NCBI RefSeq assembly: GCF_009647655.1
Contig: NZ_WJFD01000001.1
Span: 372,001 to 436,000, forward strand
Length of the DNA: 64,000 bases
DNA from: Chitinophaga sp. SYP-B3965
Lineage (GTDB): Bacteria; Bacteroidota; Bacteroidia; Chitinophagales; Chitinophagaceae
Reading direction: 5' to 3'
Shown piece after piece: positions 63,059-64,000 of this stretch. The number at the start of each line of letters is the position of its first letter. The stretch's first letter is position 1. The translations under genes and the position numbers were made by a program. The notes under the pieces are model-generated. The model made no database searches and had not been told where the DNA came from. It saw only the letters and a list, made by a program, of their open reading frames with translations.

Positions 63059-64000
63059 ATGCGTAAACTAATCACCATCGTTTTATTGCTGGGAAGCCAT
63101 GCATTGCATGCGCAGAGCGATACCACTGCCCGTTCCGTGGGAGGTACCGTAAAGTCCGGAAAGGACGGCGCCCTGCTTCCGTTCGTGACCGTGAAAGTAA
63201 AAGGTTCCAACCGTGGCACCATTACAGATGCCAATGGTAATTTCAAACTGCTCGTAAAACCAACGGATACGCTCATCTTAACAGCTATCGGTTTTCGTAA
63301 GCTGGAATCGCCAGCAGGTAAACTCGCTTTGCTCAGTCTTACCTTACCCGAAGATGCCCGCACCTTTAATGAGGTGATGGTAGTAGGATATGGTAATGAA
63401 CGCAAGCGGAATATCACCGGCGCTATTTCCACGATAAGCGGAAAAGAGATCACAAAATCCTCCGCCCTGTCTTTCGACAATGCCATTATCGGCAAGGCGG
63501 CAGGTGTAAATATCATTTCCAGTTCCGGTATCCCCGGTTCTGCCACAGCTATTACCATCCGGGGTTTGAGTACGCTCAACCCGGATGGAAGCCAACCATT
63601 GATCGTAATAGATGGTATTCCTGTATACGGTTCCGGCAGAGAACTGAATAGCCGTAACTTCAATGCCTCTACTTCCGCTCCCGGCACTATCGGTGGGGCT
63701 TCCGTGAGTGATAGCTATACACCACCCCAGGCTTTCGAGAGTAATCCTTTAGCAGCCCTCAACCCGGCAGACATTGAATCCATCGAGATATTAAAGGATG
63801 CATACGCTACCGCTATCTATGGTTCCCGTGCCGCCGCCGGCGTTATACTCGTTACCACTAAGAAAGGGAAGAAAGGTTCACAGGCTTTTAACGTACGGTC
63901 TGTTACCGGCGCTATTCAACCCATCGGCAAATACAAATTGCTGAACGGCGCAGAATACAATGATATCTACACCAGGTATTACAGGCAACTTGGCACCAAT
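63059..64000 (+). CDS. SusC-like TonB-dependent transporter without STN (partial, set 3)
   Basis: The first 314 residues run off the window. Signal peptide MRKLITIVLLLGSHALHAQ, then directly a CarboxypepD-like domain (GTVKSGKDGALLPFVTVKVK, ANGNFKLLVKPTDTLILTAI) and plug domain (NEVMVVGYGNERKRNITG, ILKDAYATAIYGSRAAAGV). No STN domain is present, unlike sets 1 and 2. It is 5 bp after the kelch-like gene. Substrate unknown; a SusD would be expected beyond the window. Confidence 0.92.
   Translation, partial: MRKLITIVLLLGSHALHAQSDTTARSVGGTVKSGKDGALLPFVTVKVKGSNRGTITDANGNFKLLVKPTDTLILTAIGFRKLESPAGKLALLSLTLPEDARTFNEVMVVGYGNERKRNITGAISTISGKEITKSSALSFDNAIIGKAAGVNIISSSGIPGSATAITIRGLSTLNPDGSQPLIVIDGIPVYGSGRELNSRNFNASTSAPGTIGGASVSDSYTPPQAFESNPLAALNPADIESIEILKDAYATAIYGSRAAAGVILVTTKKGKKGSQAFNVRSVTGAIQPIGKYKLLNGAEYNDIYTRYYRQLGTN

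Noticed and set aside
1-64000. tRNA, rRNA, insertion sequences or prophage genes
   Set aside because: None was recognised by eye; no transposase or integrase motif was found in the translated frames. A covariance-model tRNA search was not possible.

Overview
The window reads as chromosomal DNA of a Bacteroidota bacterium, most likely Chitinophagaceae (Chitinophaga-like). The reasons are: three ECF sigma / FecR anti-sigma / SusC sets (two with SusD), GLPGLI, DUF4843 and DUF1080 families, the Nudix-type arabinose regulator, and promoters with the Bacteroidota -7 box TAnnTTTG. These assignments rest on motif recognition by eye; no database search was run. No tRNA, rRNA, insertion sequence, prophage or CRISPR array was seen.

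Layout. 1-2,083: the end of a DUF885-like gene and two secreted proteins, with unusual repeats in the 3' regions. 2,241-12,238: an L-arabinose locus. On the minus strand it runs GH127 beta-L-arabinofuranosidase, Nudix regulator AraR, araB, araD, araA and a sodium/sugar symporter; a lipoprotein aldose 1-epimerase is divergent. Together they release, import, anomerise, isomerise, phosphorylate and epimerise L-arabinose to xylulose-5-phosphate. 12,210-15,992: an amino-acid permease and an S9 peptidase. 16,004-21,526: a two-component system followed by an outer-membrane beta-barrel protein and a GLPGLI protein; the same 16-bp sequence lies upstream of both transcription units. 21,531-22,526: an NADP-dependent oxidoreductase. 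22,624-29,762: sigma, FecR, SusC, SusD set 1. 29,855-39,857: mixed genes (YihY/BrkB, DeoR regulator divergent from a 5'-nucleotidase, EreA/ChaN-like protein, glycosyltransferase, Crp/Fnr regulator, epoxide hydrolase, DUF1080, DEAD-box helicase). 39,974-48,916: sigma, FecR, SusC, SusD, DUF4843, PKD-like set 2. 48,964-51,805: a small membrane protein, an AlkZ-like protein and an FMN glutamate-synthase-like enzyme. 51,929-55,321: a TlpA thioredoxin, LytS kinase, LytTR regulator operon. 55,467-57,427: small genes with an alpha/beta hydrolase and an AhpD-like protein. 57,642-59,826: an NtrC-type regulator and a HisKA_2 kinase. 59,878-64,000: sigma and FecR set 3, a kelch-like lipoprotein and the start of a SusC that lacks the STN signalling domain.

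The least ordinary feature is what lies between stop codons and terminators. Nine copies of a 21-bp GC-rich motif followed by a T-tract occur at three loci. Two arrays of a very short motif (AGGC, and TAGG) repeat every 10-11 bp, matching the DNA helical pitch (means 10.6 and 10.75). One gene has about two tandem copies of a 62-64 bp unit that starts at its stop codon. These 3'-region repeats, and the palindromic or phased operators next to several regulators, are the best candidates for undescribed biology here.
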